This document shows positions 8,111-15,672 of a stretch of 64,000 bases of DNA, piece after piece. The stretch spans positions 3,224,001 to 3,288,000 of the forward strand of contig NZ_CP045246.1 in NCBI RefSeq assembly GCF_035189165.1, read 5' to 3'. How positions within the stretch are numbered: position 1 is the stretch's first letter; each line of letters starts with the position of its first letter. The notes below the pieces were generated by a model. The model had not been told where the DNA came from, searched no databases, and worked only from the letters and a program-made list of their open reading frames with translations. This DNA comes from Arthrobacter sp. JZ12. GTDB taxonomy: Bacteria > Actinomycetota > Actinomycetes > Actinomycetales > Micrococcaceae. The position numbers were made by a program, and so were the translations under genes.

Positions 8111-8755
8111 TTACAGGCCCTTCTCAACCATCTCCAGAAGACGCTCGGAGGCGTAGCTCCGCTGCTCCCGGTCCAGGCCCTGAAGCGGCCCGTCGATGAG
8201 GAGCATCGCCAACCCGTGCACCGACGACCAGGCAAGAAGTTCCGCTCCCACGCGGCGCTCGGCCGGCAGTACACCCGCATCAACCAACCCATCCAGTGCG
8301 GTGGTCAACAGTTGGAAGGGCGTCAATCCGCTCTCCCCCGCGGAATTCGTCGTCGCAGCATCGCGGAGGTCCACGTGCTCTGCAAACGCCGTGCGAAACA
8401 GTCCGGGCTGCTTCTGGGCAAACCTCAGATACCCCGCGCCCACCGCACGCAGCCTGGCCCTCGCGGTCTCGCCGTCGTCCGCCATGGATCCGATTCCGGC
8501 CTGTTCGGCCTCGATGGAACGGGCAAGCTCTGACTGCGCAGCCATGGACACGGCATGCAGCAGGGCGCGCTTGTCGGCAAAGTGGCGATAGGCGGCATTC
8601 GGGCTCACCCCGGCGCGCCGGGTGACCTCCCGGAGAACGACGGCGGAGGGGCCGCCTTTCCGCGCCAGTTCAAGACCGGCCGCAACCAATGTCCGTTGCA
8701 GGTCCCCATGCCGGTACGTGGCACGCTTCTTCTGCGCCACCTTCTTGTGCGTCAT
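8111..8755 (-). CDS. TetR/AcrR-family transcriptional regulator
   Basis: A 214-residue regulator with the usual TetR layout. A basic N-terminal arm is followed by an HTH at about residues 18-65 (LREVTRRAGVSPNAAYRHFADKRALLHAV, the AYRHF-K recognition-helix signature). The rest is an all-helical ligand domain containing FRTAFAEHVDL and a W-S-S-V-H-G-L-A-M-L segment typical of the TetR_C_33-like group. The ATG at 8755 overlaps the TGA of the upstream DUF4031-HD gene (ATGA), so the two are translationally coupled. The ligand is unknown. Confidence 0.88.
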   Translation of the reverse strand: MTHKKVAQKKRATYRHGDLQRTLVAAGLELARKGGPSAVVLREVTRRAGVSPNAAYRHFADKRALLHAVSMAAQSELARSIEAEQAGIGSMADDGETARARLRAVGAGYLRFAQKQPGLFRTAFAEHVDLRDAATTNSAGESGLTPFQLLTTALDGLVDAGVLPAERRVGAELLAWSSVHGLAMLLIDGPLQGLDREQRSYASERLLEMVEKGL

Positions 8756-9642
8756 TGCCCTGCGTGAAGGAGTGCGGCCAGCTCCGCCCGCAGATTGCGT
8801 TCCGCTGACTCGCCCCACCGCTGCCTGCCCTCGGCGGTCCGGTAAAGCGGGTCGAGGGCAATGAGGTGTTCGACGACGGCGGTCCGCCCCCGCGTGAAAT
8901 CAGCGTCCGGTATGTGCGCATACTCCTCACGGACGGCTGATGCGTAACGTTTGTAGTCCGCCCGGCTGCCACCCAACACCGCAAGATCCGCGTCGCAGAG
9001 CAACTGCCCGGCCCGGTCCCCCTCCTCGGGTGCGTGTCCGGCCGTCAGGCGCACCAGGCGCGCGACCTCCTCAGGGTTTTCCACCAGCCCGCGTAGTTCC
9101 GCATCCGCCAGCGCTGCGGAGCGCTCCTCATCGGCACCCGCCTTGCCTTCGTACACGGCGTCATGGAACCAGGCGGCGAGGCGTACGTGTTGACGGGTGG
9201 CGGCGTCGTCCCTCTCGCAGAAGAGGGTGTCGAGGGCTTCAAGGACATCCAGCAGGTGCACAGCCGTGTGATAGCGGCGGTGCGGCTCGTTCCAGCGCGT
9301 CATCAACTTACGGCCGACGTTCGTTTCACCAGGCAACGCCTGCTCCCACCGGGTGAGAAGGGCGGTCCGAACCTTGTCTGGTCGTCGTCGTGCAGGCACC
9401 CTCAGCCCACTGTTGATCAGGATTCTTACGAGGCTGCCGCCGTCGACCTCGCGCGCCCCCAGCCTCACCAACTGGTCATAGCGTCCGGCCGGTACGTCGT
9501 AGTGGTCCACGTCGAAAGCGCGGGAAGAGATGCCGGCGTTCTCTGCGAATCTGTGCAGTTCCGTGAGCGACGTGTCAGAGACGAGGTGCGAGAAAACGGT
9601 GCCGTGTGCGGGCCAAAGTGGAGGGTCGATGTACACGGCCAT
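8752..9642 (-). CDS. DUF4031 plus HD-domain fusion protein
   Basis: A 296-residue two-domain protein. Residues 1-75 start with MAVYIDPPLWPAHGT, the diagnostic opening of DUF4031. Residues 105-290 form an HD-type metal-dependent phosphohydrolase-like domain with YHTAVHLLDVL, the central AAWFHDAVYEG (His-Asp pair), and TAGHAPEEGD, LLCDADLAVLG further on. HD proteins of this group hydrolyse nucleotides or phosphate esters; the substrate is unknown. The ATG at 9642 was chosen because it opens the domain; an upstream ATG at 9696 adds 18 poor residues. The regulator gene starts inside its stop codon. Confidence 0.82.
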   Translation of the reverse strand: MAVYIDPPLWPAHGTVFSHLVSDTSLTELHRFAENAGISSRAFDVDHYDVPAGRYDQLVRLGAREVDGGSLVRILINSGLRVPARRRPDKVRTALLTRWEQALPGETNVGRKLMTRWNEPHRRYHTAVHLLDVLEALDTLFCERDDAATRQHVRLAAWFHDAVYEGKAGADEERSAALADAELRGLVENPEEVARLVRLTAGHAPEEGDRAGQLLCDADLAVLGGSRADYKRYASAVREEYAHIPDADFTRGRTAVVEHLIALDPLYRTAEGRQRWGESAERNLRAELAALLHAGQ

Positions 9643-9777
9643 GGGACAGAAGCATACCCAGCAAAAACCCTGTACAGCGGGGTACGGCTGTGCCATTGTT
9701 TACGGTGTCCACATGCGGTGCCGCGATGGAACGGAGCCCTTGCGGCGAGCGCACTCTCCTTCCCGAATCGAGTACTA

Positions 9778-10884
9778 ATGGAAACCACCCTCCTCGCCAT
9801 CGGTACCAAGAAGGGCCTCTGGATGGCCACCAGCACCGACCGGAAGAACTGGACCCTCTCCCAGCCCCACCACCTGATGTCGGAAATCCCGAGCGTCGGC
9901 ATTGACACCCGCGGCGGGCGCACCCGGATCCTCGTGGGGATGATGGATTGGCATTGGGGACCCACCGTCGTCTACTCCGACGATCTCGGCGCTACCTGGT
10001 CCGAGCCCGAGCAGGGCGCCATCAAGTTCGCCGAGTCCGACGAGACGGCGCTGGGACGAGTCTGGCAGTTGCAGCCGGACTCCGAGGACCGCCCGGGAGT
10101 GGTTTGGGCAGGTTGTGAGCCCATCTCGGTCTGGAAGTCCACCGACGGGGGCCAGCACTTCGAGTTGAACCGCGGCCTCTGGGACCACCCCCACCGCTCC
10201 GAGTGGGGAGCAGGTTTTGGCGGCGCCGCGGCGCATACGGTCATCCCGAGCCCCGCGGATGACACCGTTCATGTGGCCATGAGCACCGGCGGCGTCTATC
10301 GCTCCACGGACGGCGGACAGTCATGGGAGCCGCGGAACAAAGGCATTTCGGCCTACTTCATGCCGGACCCTAATCCTGAGTTCGGCCAGTGCGTGCACAA
10401 AATCGCCCGTGACTCCGAGAACCCCCAGCGCCTGTACGCGCAGAACCACCACGGCGTGTATCGGTCCGACGATGGAGCCGAGACCTGGCAGTCGATCGCG
10501 GACGGGCTGCCGGCTGACTTCGGCTTCGTGATGCTCTCCCACCCGCGGCGCGGCGGAACGGCCTGGGTCATCCCGTTGAAGGCCGATAGCGAGCGCATCC
10601 CGCCTGACGCCCGGCTCGCGGTACACCGCACGGACGACGCCGGTGCCTCCTGGACGCGGTTGGACAACGGCCTGCCGTCGGGTGAGTTCAATGCAGTCCT
10701 GCGCGACGCGGCCGGAGTGGATACGGCTGATCCGGTGGGTGTCTACTTCGGTACCCGCGGTGGCTCCGTCTACGCCAGCGCGGATGAGGGTGGAAGCTTC
10801 ACCGAAGTGGCCGCCCACCTGCCCGACGTGTTGTGCGTGCGGGCCGCCGTCGTCGTCGGCTCAGTACCCGCCCCGGCGCCGTGA
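9778..10884 (+). CDS. BNR/sialidase-like beta-propeller protein
   Basis: A 368-residue protein with repeated Asp-box-like blades: VYSDDLGATWSEPE, VWKSTDGGQHFELN, VYRSTDGGQSWEPR, VYRSDDGAETWQSI, VHRTDDAGASWTRL and VYASADEGGSFTEV. This is the S-x-D-x-G-x-T/S-W motif of BNR/exo-alpha-sialidase-type propellers. No signal peptide is seen, so it is probably cytoplasmic. The family is common in actinobacteria and is usually annotated as exo-alpha-sialidase, but sialidase catalytic Arg residues cannot be confirmed. Its TGA overlaps the GTG of the MoaD/ThiS gene. The start at 9778 has only a weak ribosome-binding site. Confidence 0.85.
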   Translation: METTLLAIGTKKGLWMATSTDRKNWTLSQPHHLMSEIPSVGIDTRGGRTRILVGMMDWHWGPTVVYSDDLGATWSEPEQGAIKFAESDETALGRVWQLQPDSEDRPGVVWAGCEPISVWKSTDGGQHFELNRGLWDHPHRSEWGAGFGGAAAHTVIPSPADDTVHVAMSTGGVYRSTDGGQSWEPRNKGISAYFMPDPNPEFGQCVHKIARDSENPQRLYAQNHHGVYRSDDGAETWQSIADGLPADFGFVMLSHPRRGGTAWVIPLKADSERIPPDARLAVHRTDDAGASWTRLDNGLPSGEFNAVLRDAAGVDTADPVGVYFGTRGGSVYASADEGGSFTEVAAHLPDVLCVRAAVVVGSVPAPAP

Positions 10885-11168
10885 GCCCGGTCAAGGTCCT
10901 GATCCCCACCCTGCTGCGGCCGTTGGTGGAGGACAGGATGTCTGTGGATGTCCCGCTCGACGCTCCGACGCCCGTCGCCGATGTGCTGGACACGCTGTCC
11001 GACGGGCGTCCAGTCTTTGCCCGGCGCATTCGGGATGAAACCGGTGCCCTGCGCCGCTACGTCAACATCTATGTGGACGGGGAGGACGTCCGTCGCCTGG
11101 AAGGGCTAGCCACGCCGGTTGCACCGGGGTCCGAGGTGATGATCGTCCAGTCTGTTGCCGGCGGGTAG
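10881..11168 (+). CDS. MoaD/ThiS-family sulfur-carrier protein
   Basis: A 95-residue ubiquitin-fold protein. It starts VKVLIPTLLRPLVEDR, contains RRYVNIYVDGEDVRRLEG (the central strand typical of MoaD) and ends SEVMIVQSVAGG. The C-terminal Gly-Gly is the residue pair adenylated and thiocarboxylated in this family. The GTG start at 10881 overlaps the TGA of the propeller gene (GTGA), so the two are coupled. It is probably not the general molybdopterin MoaD. Pairing with a propeller protein is a recurring actinobacterial arrangement of unknown purpose. Confidence 0.85.
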   Translation: MSPVKVLIPTLLRPLVEDRMSVDVPLDAPTPVADVLDTLSDGRPVFARRIRDETGALRRYVNIYVDGEDVRRLEGLATPVAPGSEVMIVQSVAGG

Positions 11169-11200
11169 CGGGGCCGCTTGTCGTCGCTAGGGTGGGGTGC

Positions 11201-11770
11201 ATGCCTTCCTACCGGTACGACGTCGAGATCCTCCACCTACTGGTTTCTCCCGGACACGCATATTTCGGTCGGGCGCGGGACGGTGCGGCCGACGTGCCGA
11301 CGGTTGATGCGGATCGGGCGGAAGTGGTCGAGGGGAAGGGCATCCTGGGAGACCGCTTTTTCGGCAAGGCTGCGCACATGGATGCGGCGGTGACCGTTTT
11401 CGCCGTGGAGGCGCTCGAGGCGATAGCCGCCGAGCTAGGCGCCGAACCCTTTGATCCGATGTTGACCCGCCGCAACGTCATCCTGCGGGGCGCCGAATTG
11501 GCGCCGCTGCTGGGGCAGGAGTTCACGCTAGAGTCCCGTGGCTCCAGCGTGACGCTCCACGGTGGACGACCCGCCCACCCGTGCGCGTGGATGGACCGGA
11601 TGCTGGCTCCGGGTGCGCACGCTGCCATGCGGGGTCGCGGAGGCGTGCGCTGCCGGCCGACTTCCTCGGGGACCCTTCACCGCGGGCCTGCGGTGCTGCT
11701 CAGCCCGGTTGAGCTTGACCCTGAACGGGCCGGGCTGGCTCACCGATTAAAGCCGAGCCGCCTTCCCTGA
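11201..11770 (+). CDS. MOSC-domain protein
   Basis: A 189-residue protein with the MOSC (molybdenum cofactor sulfurase C-terminal) pattern. It has ILHLLVSPGHAYFGR near the N-terminus, EVVEGKGILGDRFFGKAAH, LTRRNVILRGAELAPLLGQEF and the conserved Cys in GRPAHPCAWMDRML. MOSC domains bind sulfur through that Cys and appear in Moco-related and sulfur-transfer proteins. The start at 11201 follows GGTGGGGTGC; a GTG at 11192 is possible. It lies 32 bases after the MoaD-like gene, which fits a shared sulfur-transfer theme. The substrate is unknown. Confidence 0.82.
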   Translation: MPSYRYDVEILHLLVSPGHAYFGRARDGAADVPTVDADRAEVVEGKGILGDRFFGKAAHMDAAVTVFAVEALEAIAAELGAEPFDPMLTRRNVILRGAELAPLLGQEFTLESRGSSVTLHGGRPAHPCAWMDRMLAPGAHAAMRGRGGVRCRPTSSGTLHRGPAVLLSPVELDPERAGLAHRLKPSRLP

Positions 11771-11777
11771 CCGGAAA

Positions 11778-13154
11778 TCAGAACCCGCCGGTGTCGGCCG
11801 CCATATTGTTGAAGCGCGAGTAGTGGCCCTGGAAACCGACAACCAGCGTCTTGGTGGGACCGTTACGGTGCTTGGCCACGATGACATCTGCCTCGCCCGC
11901 GCGGGGTGACTCCTTGTCATACACGTCGTCACGGTGGAGCAGGATGACCATATCCGCATCCTGTTCGATCGAGCCCGATTCACGAAGGTCGGAGACCATC
12001 GGCCGCTTGTCGGTTCGCTGCTCAGAACCACGGTTCAGCTGTGACAACGCGACCACGGGCACGTCCAGCTCCTTTGCGAGGAGCTTGAGCGCACGGGAGA
12101 ACTCGGAAACTTCCTGCTGGCGAGATTCCACTCGCTTTCCCGAGGACATGAGCTGCAGGTAGTCCAGCACCACGAGCTTGAGATCGTGCCGCTGCTTCAG
12201 ACGTCGGCATTTCGCGCGGATCTCCATGAGGGACATATTCGGGCTGTCATCAATGAAGAGCGGAGCGTCATTCATCCGGCCCATGGTGGTGGCAATCTTG
12301 CCCCACTGCTCATCCTTCACTGTGCCCTTACGCAGGTCCTGGAGACCGATGGTGGCCTCAGCGGACAACAGGCGCATGGCGATCTCGTTCCGTCCCATTT
12401 CCAGGGAAAAGAAGACGGTGGTCATGTTGTGCTTAATGGCGGCCGATCGGGCCCAGTCCAATGCGAATGTACTTTTGCCCATGGCGGGCCTGGCAGCGAT
12501 AACGATCATCTGTCCGCCATGAAGGCCCTGGGTAAGCTCATCGAATTCATAGAAACCGGTCGGCACGCCGGTCATTCCCTCACCACGGTGCCCGGCGGAC
12601 TCGATCTCATCAACCGTGCCTTCGATGATGTCCTTCAGTGGGACATAGTCCTCAGCAGTGCGTCGCTCCGCAACCGCGTAGATCTCGGCCTGGGCCGCGT
12701 TGACGATGTCATCCACTTCGCCGTCATTCGAATAGCCCAGCTGAACGATCTTGGTGCCGGCGTCCACGAGCCTGCGAAGTACCGCCCGCTCGCGGACGAT
12801 CTCCGCGTAGAAGCCAGCATTGGCTGCAGTGGGTACTGACTGGATGAGCGTGTGGAGGTAGGCAGGCCCTCCGATTCGTGAGATCTCACCGCGCTTGGTG
12901 AGCTCGTCCGACACCGTCACGGCATCAGCAGGCTCACCGCGACCGTAGAGGTCGATGATCGCCTCGTAGATGCTCTCGTGTGCCGGGCGGTAGAAGTCCA
13001 CGCCCCTCAGCACCTCCACGCAGTCAGCGATGGCATCCTTGGAGAGCATCATGCCGCCAAGCACCGACTGCTCTGCAACCAGATCCTGAGGCGGTGTGCG
13101 GGAGAAATCCGGGGTTCGTGTGTCCTCTGCTGAATCTGCGTGAGCCAAAGACAC
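11778..13154 (-). CDS. dnaB: Replicative DNA helicase
   Basis: The 458-residue hexameric helicase unwinds DNA at the replication fork. The N-terminal DnaB domain begins PPQDLVAEQSVLGGMMLS (about 21-38), and the RecA-like C-terminal domain has Walker A ARPAMGKST (residues 221-229, Lys227), Walker B LVVLDYLQLM and the terminal DADMVILLHRDD, VAKHRNGPTKTL and F-x-x-x-x-x-R-F motifs. No intein is present. The GTG start at 13154 follows an AAAGG; the upstream in-frame extension lacks domain sequence. It lies upstream of an unusually long non-coding region and downstream (in map terms) of the rpsF operon on the same strand. Confidence 0.96.
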   Translation of the reverse strand: MSLAHADSAEDTRTPDFSRTPPQDLVAEQSVLGGMMLSKDAIADCVEVLRGVDFYRPAHESIYEAIIDLYGRGEPADAVTVSDELTKRGEISRIGGPAYLHTLIQSVPTAANAGFYAEIVRERAVLRRLVDAGTKIVQLGYSNDGEVDDIVNAAQAEIYAVAERRTAEDYVPLKDIIEGTVDEIESAGHRGEGMTGVPTGFYEFDELTQGLHGGQMIVIAARPAMGKSTFALDWARSAAIKHNMTTVFFSLEMGRNEIAMRLLSAEATIGLQDLRKGTVKDEQWGKIATTMGRMNDAPLFIDDSPNMSLMEIRAKCRRLKQRHDLKLVVLDYLQLMSSGKRVESRQQEVSEFSRALKLLAKELDVPVVALSQLNRGSEQRTDKRPMVSDLRESGSIEQDADMVILLHRDDVYDKESPRAGEADVIVAKHRNGPTKTLVVGFQGHYSRFNNMAADTGGF

Positions 13155-13320
13155 GGAGTGCGGCCTTTCTTCCGAAACTTCCCGAATCAAAACACCGAAC
13201 GCCCCCATGCGAGCAGTCGATCCGGGCTGACAAATCAATAGGTATCAGCCGCCACCGACAATCTTCGCGGTATGGGATACCCGGCAACGCTAGTGCCCCA
13301 GGAGCCCCCTGCCAAGCGAG

Positions 13321-13556
13321 TTATCCACAGGGGGTGTGAATAAGTGGAGAATTAGTCGGCGTGTTGTGTGCACAGGTTGGGGATAGCTGTGTGGATTTCC
13401 CTCCAAACTTATCCCCGATGGTCCTCTGACATGGGAAAACGTCTCGAACAGGCTGTGGAGAAAAACTTCTTCTCACCAACATTCACCCCCAGCTTTCGTG
13501 TTGACAGATGCCGGAAAGGGGCCTACGCACGGCCAATTATGCACTCACTATCCACA
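13321..13556. promoter_or_regulatory. Cluster of DnaA-box-like sites upstream of dnaB
   Basis: The roughly 590-bp stretch from the dnaB start (13154) to the rplI terminator (13743) has no supported gene. It holds TTATCCACA at 13321-13329 (9/9 of the E. coli consensus) and three one-mismatch sites: TGTGAATAA (13335-13343, reverse), TGTGGAGAA (13454-13462, reverse) and CTATCCACA (13548-13556). Weaker 7/9 sites are near 13390 and 13409. The boxes lie 167-402 bases upstream of dnaB. They would suit DnaA binding and control of dnaB. Confidence 0.55.
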
Positions 13557-13742
13557 AGTTGGCAGCATTCTGAGGGTGAAGGGGCAGCATCGCTGGCTTT
13601 CCCCGTTTTGTTCACTGCGATACTTCCGCTCATAGCCAGAACAGAACCGTCCCGACAAAGGTCCCACCTCCAGAATTCCTCGCGTCGGTCATCGATACAT
13701 GGTGGACGAGAACTTCACCACCGATGCCTGTTGCAGGAACGC

Positions 13743-13778
13743 AGAAAGCCCCTGCTCCCGTGGGAGCAGGGGCTTTCT
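13743..13778 (-). terminator. Intrinsic terminator of the rpsF-ssb-rpsR-rplI operon
   Basis: A near-perfect stem (13743-13759 with 13762-13778, tight CGTG centre) of AGAAAGCCCCTGCTCCC type lies 20 bases past the rplI stop. The arm ends in CTTTCT on the minus strand. It separates the ribosomal operon from the dnaB promoter region. Confidence 0.85.
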
Positions 13779-13798
13779 CAGCACTGGCGTGCGATCAA

Positions 13799-14248
13799 TC
13801 AGCTGGCGACTACGTCCAGGTCGATCACAGCGGCAACGTCTTCGTGCAGACGGACGTTGGCCTGGTAGCTGCCTACCGACTTGATGTGAGGCGGAAGTTC
13901 AACCTTGCGCTTGTCGATCGAACCGAGGCCAGCAGCCTCTACAGCCTTCGCTACGTCCTCGGCCTTAACGGTACCGAAGAGGCGACCGGACTCGCCGGCC
14001 TTGACGGTCAGCTTGACCGGCTTGGCCTGGAGTGCAGCAGCCTGACGCTGTGCATCCTCAAGCGACGCGTGCTCGCGGGCAGCGCGTGCGGCCTTGATCG
14101 AGTCAACCTGCTTTTCGCCGCCCTTGGTCCAGGTCAGTGCGAAGCCGCGGGGCAGAAGGTAGTTACGTGCGTAACCGTTCTTTACCTCGACAACGTCGCC
14201 GGCAGCGCCGAGACCGGTGACTTCCTGGGTCAGAATGAGCTTTGCCAT
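13799..14248 (-). CDS. rplI: 50S ribosomal protein L9
   Basis: The 149-residue L9 binds 23S rRNA. The N-terminal [31 protein letters not shown] is diagnostic, with the long connecting helix ([20 protein letters not shown]) and the C-terminal domain ([26 protein letters not shown]). The ATG at 14248 follows GGAAAGGGAACACACC. It is the last gene of the operon, 16 bases after rpsR. Confidence 0.98.
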   Translation of the reverse strand: MAKLILTQEVTGLGAAGDVVEVKNGYARNYLLPRGFALTWTKGGEKQVDSIKAARAAREHASLEDAQRQAAALQAKPVKLTVKAGESGRLFGTVKAEDVAKAVEAAGLGSIDKRKVELPPHIKSVGSYQANVRLHEDVAAVIDLDVVAS

Positions 14249-14264
14249 GGTGTGTTCCCTTTCC

Positions 14265-14504
14265 TTAGCCGCGGCCTGCGCCGGAGTAAGGCAGGAGAGC
14301 AACTTCGCGGGCGTTCTTGATTGCCTGGGCGATCTTGCGCTGCTCCTGCACGGTCACGCCGGTAACGCGGCGCGCACGGATCTTGCCGCGGTCGGAAATG
14401 AACTTGCGCAGCAGTGCTACGTCCTTGTAGTCGATGACGGTAACGTCAGCGGCCTTCAAGGGGTTGGACTTTGGTTTGGGCTTACGGAGTTCAGCCTTAG
14501 CCAT
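14265..14504 (-). CDS. rpsR: 30S ribosomal protein S18
   Basis: A 79-residue S18 that pairs with S6 on the small subunit platform. [20 protein letters not shown] and [19 protein letters not shown] are conserved; there is no zinc-binding Cys set. A long (about 100-base) spacer with two hairpins separates it from ssb upstream. The start is ATG at 14504 with AAGGAGC. Confidence 0.97.
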   Translation of the reverse strand: MAKAELRKPKPKSNPLKAADVTVIDYKDVALLRKFISDRGKIRARRVTGVTVQEQRKIAQAIKNAREVALLPYSGAGRG

Positions 14505-14530
14505 CGTGGTGCTCCTTATGTCTGGTGGAG

Positions 14531-14594
14531 CCCGCAGAACGGTTCTGCGGGATGGGTATTACATGTGGGAACGGTGCCGCTGCGGCCCCGTTCC
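14531..14594 (-). other. Two adjacent hairpins in the ssb-rpsR spacer
   Basis: One inverted repeat (10-bp arms 14531-14540 and 14542-14551) is close to the rpsR start. A second (7-bp arms 14568-14574 and 14588-14594 with a GC-rich interior) sits just past the ssb stop. Neither has a U-tract. They could process or stabilise the mRNA or modulate rpsR translation. The role is inferred. Confidence 0.4.
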
Positions 14595-14605
14595 GTTGGA
14601 AGGGC

Positions 14606-15142
14606 CTAGAAGGGCGGTTCGGAGTCAGGGCCGTTGCCCCATCCGGAGGAGTTACCCCCGGCCGGCGCACCCCAGGGATCCTGGGAAGCGCCCTGGTTCT
14701 GCTGGCCGCCCCAACCCTGGTTGGAACCACCGCCGAACCCACCGTTGTCACCGCCGAAGCCGCCGCCACCGCCAGAGCGCTGGGTACGGCTCACCTTGGC
14801 GGATGCGTAGCGCAGAGACGGACCGATTTCGTCCACCTCCAACTCCATGACGGTGCGCTTCTCGCCTTCCTTGGTTTCGTACGAGCGTGACTTGAGGCGG
14901 CCCTGTGCAACGACGCGGGTTCCCTTGGTGAGGGTTTCCGCGACGTTCTCAGCCGCTTCACGCCAGACCGACGCGCGGAGGAACAGCGTTTCGCCGTCTT
15001 TCCACTCGTTGGACTGTCGGTCGAAGGTCCGCGGCGTCGAAGCAATGGTGAAATTAGCCACTGCAGAGCCTGACGGGGTGAAACGAAGTTCCGGGTCGCC
15101 AGTGAGATTACCGACGACCGTGATTGTGGTCTCGCCTGCCAT
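14606..15142 (-). CDS. ssb: Single-stranded DNA-binding protein
   Basis: A 178-residue SSB with the OB-fold ([45 protein letters not shown]) at about residues 5-110. A Gly/Asn/Gln-rich disordered linker follows, and the tail ends SEPPF, the acidic C-terminal tip that recruits replication and repair proteins. ATG at 15142 follows GTAGGAGGCACC. It lies 54 bases after rpsF. Its neighbours are rpsR and rplI, the usual order in bacteria. Confidence 0.98.
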   Translation of the reverse strand: MAGETTITVVGNLTGDPELRFTPSGSAVANFTIASTPRTFDRQSNEWKDGETLFLRASVWREAAENVAETLTKGTRVVAQGRLKSRSYETKEGEKRTVMELEVDEIGPSLRYASAKVSRTQRSGGGGGFGGDNGGFGGGSNQGWGGQQNQGASQDPWGAPAGGNSSGWGNGPDSEPPF

Positions 15143-15196
15143 GGTGCCTCCTACGGTCACTGGTCCACGGTTGTGGACCTGGTTTTATCGCCGAAA

Positions 15197-15502
15197 TTAC
15201 TCGGCAGAAACCTTCTGCTCCTCGGGGCGGATGATCTTGGTGCGCATGATGGTCTCGTTCAGACCAAGCTGGCGGTCAAGTTCAGCAGCGATTGCCGGGG
15301 TAGCGGTGAAGTTGACGACGGCGTAGATGCCCTCGGACTTCTTCTTGATGTCGTAGGCCAGGCGGCGACGTCCCCAGATGTCCACCTTGTCCACGGTTCC
15401 TCCGCCGTTGCGAACAACGTTCAGGAACTTCTCAAGGGTTGGCTCAACGGTACGTTCCTCGACATCGGGGTCGATGATTACCATCAGTTCATATGCACGC
15501 AT
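15197..15502 (-). CDS. rpsF: 30S ribosomal protein S6
   Basis: A 101-residue S6 starting [17 protein letters not shown] and containing the [19 protein letters not shown] strand region that binds S18. No glutamate tail is present. It is the first gene of the operon, with GAGGAGGTGG upstream. About 170 non-coding bases upstream (15503-15672) hold the operon leader. Confidence 0.98.
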   Translation of the reverse strand: MRAYELMVIIDPDVEERTVEPTLEKFLNVVRNGGGTVDKVDIWGRRRLAYDIKKKSEGIYAVVNFTATPAIAAELDRQLGLNETIMRTKIIRPEEQKVSAE

Positions 15503-15658
15503 TGTGAACCCACCTCCTCTGGGCTAAACGGTCACGGTCCTTCCGCAACAGGAGGTTCTTTTGCGCTGGTCCGTGCCCGACTCCGCTCACTTCGAACGGT
15601 TCCTTGGCGACACGGCCTCATCAAGTCTACCGGAACTGGCAGGTCACCCCGAACCCAC

Positions 15659-15667
15659 TGTGGACAA
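15659..15667 (-). promoter_or_regulatory. Perfect actinobacterial DnaA box upstream of rpsF operon
   Basis: TGTGGACAA on the plus strand reads TTGTCCACA on the minus strand, the consensus DnaA box of high-G+C actinobacteria. It is about 157 bases upstream of the rpsF start and overlaps the stretch just before the convergent end of the aminopeptidase gene. One site alone is weak evidence, but the cluster at 13321-13556 is nearby. Confidence 0.4.
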
Positions 15668-15672
15668 CCGCA

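Noticed and set aside
9163-9777. Longer upstream start for the BNR-propeller gene
   Set aside because: The added 205 residues run antisense to the HD-domain gene and carry no repeats; the ATG at 9778 opens the first blade.
13368-13868. Possible 166-codon gene between dnaB and rplI
   Set aside because: It reads across the rplI terminator and into the rplI gene, lacks a ribosome-binding site and has no recognisable sequence; the region is better read as regulatory.
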